Source of the DNA: an uncultured Syntrophobacteraceae bacterium
GTDB taxonomy: Bacteria > Desulfobacterota > Syntrophobacteria > Syntrophobacterales > Syntrophobacteraceae
Direction of reading: 5' to 3'
DNA: 7,598 nucleotides
Assembly: GCA_937889795.1 (NCBI GenBank)
Contig: CALBZH010000214.1
Location: 1 to 7,598 of the forward strand
Below, one piece after another: positions 6,460 through 7,598 of the stretch. Each line of letters starts with the position of its first letter. Within the stretch, counting starts at the first letter, position 1. The translations under genes and the position numbers were made by a program. The notes under the pieces were generated by a model. The model did not search any database and was not told where the DNA came from. It was given only the letters and a program-made list of their open reading frames with translations.

Positions 6460-7598
6460 ATGGCAGGCAAAGAAGGCCGTCGCGTCGTGGTCACGGGAAT
6501 CGGGCTGGTCTCTCCGTTGGGGGTCGGGATCGAGGACAACTGGACCGGCTTGATGGAGGGACGCTCGGGCATCGGTCCGATCACCCGATTCGACACGACT
6601 GGATATGCGACGACGATTGCAGGCGAGGTCAAAGGATTTCACCCAGAAGAGTTCATCCCGAAAAAAGAGCTGCGTAAGATGGACCCCTTTCTTCAGCTTG
6701 GACTGGGCGCCGCTCGGCTGGGATTTGAGGATAGCCGTCTCAAGGTTACTCCGGAGCTTGCACCACGGATTGGTGTGATCATGGGCTGCGGACTGGGAGG
6801 ACTCACGACCATCGAGGAGTATCACAAAGTCCTGCTCGATGCGGGACCGAAGAAGGTGAGTCCCTTCTTCATCCCGATGCTCATCGGCAACATGGCCTCC
6901 GGACTCATTTCCATTTACCACGGCGCCAAAGGACCGAACCTGTCCATCCAGACCGCCTGCGCCGCCGGGACGCATGCCGTGGGGCAGGCCTTCCACATGA
7001 TCCGATACGGAATGGCCGACGCCATGGCGACGGGCGGGGTCGAATCGACGGTGACCCCATTGGCGGTGGCAGGCTTCAATTCCATGCGGGCCCTTTCCAC
7101 GCGCAACGACGATCCTCAGCGGGCCTCCCGGCCGTTCGATTTGAACCGCGATGGATTTGTTTTGGGCGAAGGCGGTGCCGTGATCATCCTGGAAGAGCTG
7201 CAGATGGCCCTCGAGCGCGGTGCGAAGATCTATGCCGAGCTGCTCGGTTTCGGCGCATCCGGAGATGCCTTCCATATGGCCGCCCCGGCGCCGGACGGAG
7301 AAGGTGCGGTCCGCTGCATGCGGGACGCGTTGGCTGATGCGACGGTTTCCCCGATCGAGGTCGATTACATCAACGCCCATGGAACCTCGACGGACCTGAA
7401 CGACAAGTACGAGACACAGGCCATCAAGACGATTTTCGGCGAGCACGCCTACAAACTGGCTGTCAGCTCAACGAAATCCATGACGGGGCACCTGCTCGGC
7501 GCCGCCGGCGGCATAGAGGCGGCTTTCACCGCTCTGACTCTGGACCGGCAGGTCATTCCGCCCACCATCAACTACGAAACTCCAGATCCCGACTGCGA
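6460..7598 (+). CDS. fabF: 3-oxoacyl-ACP synthase II (KAS II), cut by window end
   Basis: Condenses malonyl-ACP with acyl-ACP, the elongation step of type II fatty-acid synthesis. The reading frame is open for 379 codons to the window edge; about 30-35 C-terminal residues are missing. It starts RRVVVTGIGLVSPLG (7-21), typical of FabF. The active-site triad is complete: C167 in QTACAAG, H307 in NAHGTST, and H344 in SMTGHLLGAAG, with K339 just before. RPFD (224-227) and GEGGA (236-240) are also family marks. ATG 6460 has GGAGAG (6449-6454) five bases upstream. It lies 32 bases after fabG, with no acpP between them, which is unusual for a fabG-fabF pair. FabB is less likely from the TGIGLVSPLG start and the context. 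Confidence 0.96.
   Translation, partial: MAGKEGRRVVVTGIGLVSPLGVGIEDNWTGLMEGRSGIGPITRFDTTGYATTIAGEVKGFHPEEFIPKKELRKMDPFLQLGLGAARLGFEDSRLKVTPELAPRIGVIMGCGLGGLTTIEEYHKVLLDAGPKKVSPFFIPMLIGNMASGLISIYHGAKGPNLSIQTACAAGTHAVGQAFHMIRYGMADAMATGGVESTVTPLAVAGFNSMRALSTRNDDPQRASRPFDLNRDGFVLGEGGAVIILEELQMALERGAKIYAELLGFGASGDAFHMAAPAPDGEGAVRCMRDALADATVSPIEVDYINAHGTSTDLNDKYETQAIKTIFGEHAYKLAVSSTKSMTGHLLGAAGGIEAAFTALTLDRQVIPPTINYETPDPDC

Noticed and set aside
6376..7446. 356-codon open frame on the minus strand inside fabG/fabF
   Set aside because: Antisense to fabF, whose catalytic C-H-H set and start are unambiguous; no domain is seen in the reverse product.

Overview
The window looks like chromosomal DNA of a GC-rich anaerobic bacterium. 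The most likely source is Desulfobacterota (the former Deltaproteobacteria), perhaps a sulfate reducer or syntroph of the Syntrophobacter type. This placement is an inference. It rests on the yceD-rpmF pair, the acyl-CoA dehydrogenase/Etf/Fab cluster, and an EtfA with a fused ferredoxin domain, which is typical of anaerobes. No rRNA or other taxonomic marker is present.

Layout. (1) Positions 1-227, minus strand: N-terminal part of glutamyl-tRNA synthetase (gltX), cut by the window edge. (2) 228-534: divergent intergenic region with two short palindromes in the likely gltX leader. (3) 535-1050, plus: an unrecognised small lipoprotein. (4) 1106-1995, plus: a near-consensus sigma-70 promoter, yceD (DUF177) and rpmF (ribosomal protein bL32), closed by a strong intrinsic terminator at 2097-2140. 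(5) 1996-2451: a 456-base gap holding the terminator and then a compact regulatory block. The block has three CGTGC repeats at exact 10-bp spacing, a -35/-10 pair, and a TetR-type operator-like palindrome over the predicted transcription start. (6) 2452-7598, plus: a tight run of acyl-CoA dehydrogenase, etfB, etfA, fabG and fabF, with fabF cut by the window end.

How the genes work together. yceD and rpmF belong to 50S ribosome biogenesis. The second operon joins a flavin acyl-CoA dehydrogenase and its electron-transferring flavoprotein to two enzymes of type II fatty-acid elongation: FabG (beta-ketoacyl reductase) and FabF (beta-ketoacyl synthase). In many bacteria rpmF is followed by plsX-fabH-fabD-fabG-acpP-fabF. 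Here the plsX/fabH/fabD positions are taken by the dehydrogenase and Etf genes, and no acpP lies between fabG and fabF. EtfA carries two complete [4Fe-4S] cysteine motifs at its N-terminus, as in Etfs tied to ferredoxin or flavin-based electron bifurcation. The cluster therefore mixes a CoA-linked redox step with ACP-linked elongation, probably under a fatty-acid-responsive repressor. Its physiological direction (oxidation of acyl-CoA or reduction of enoyl-CoA) cannot be read from the sequence.
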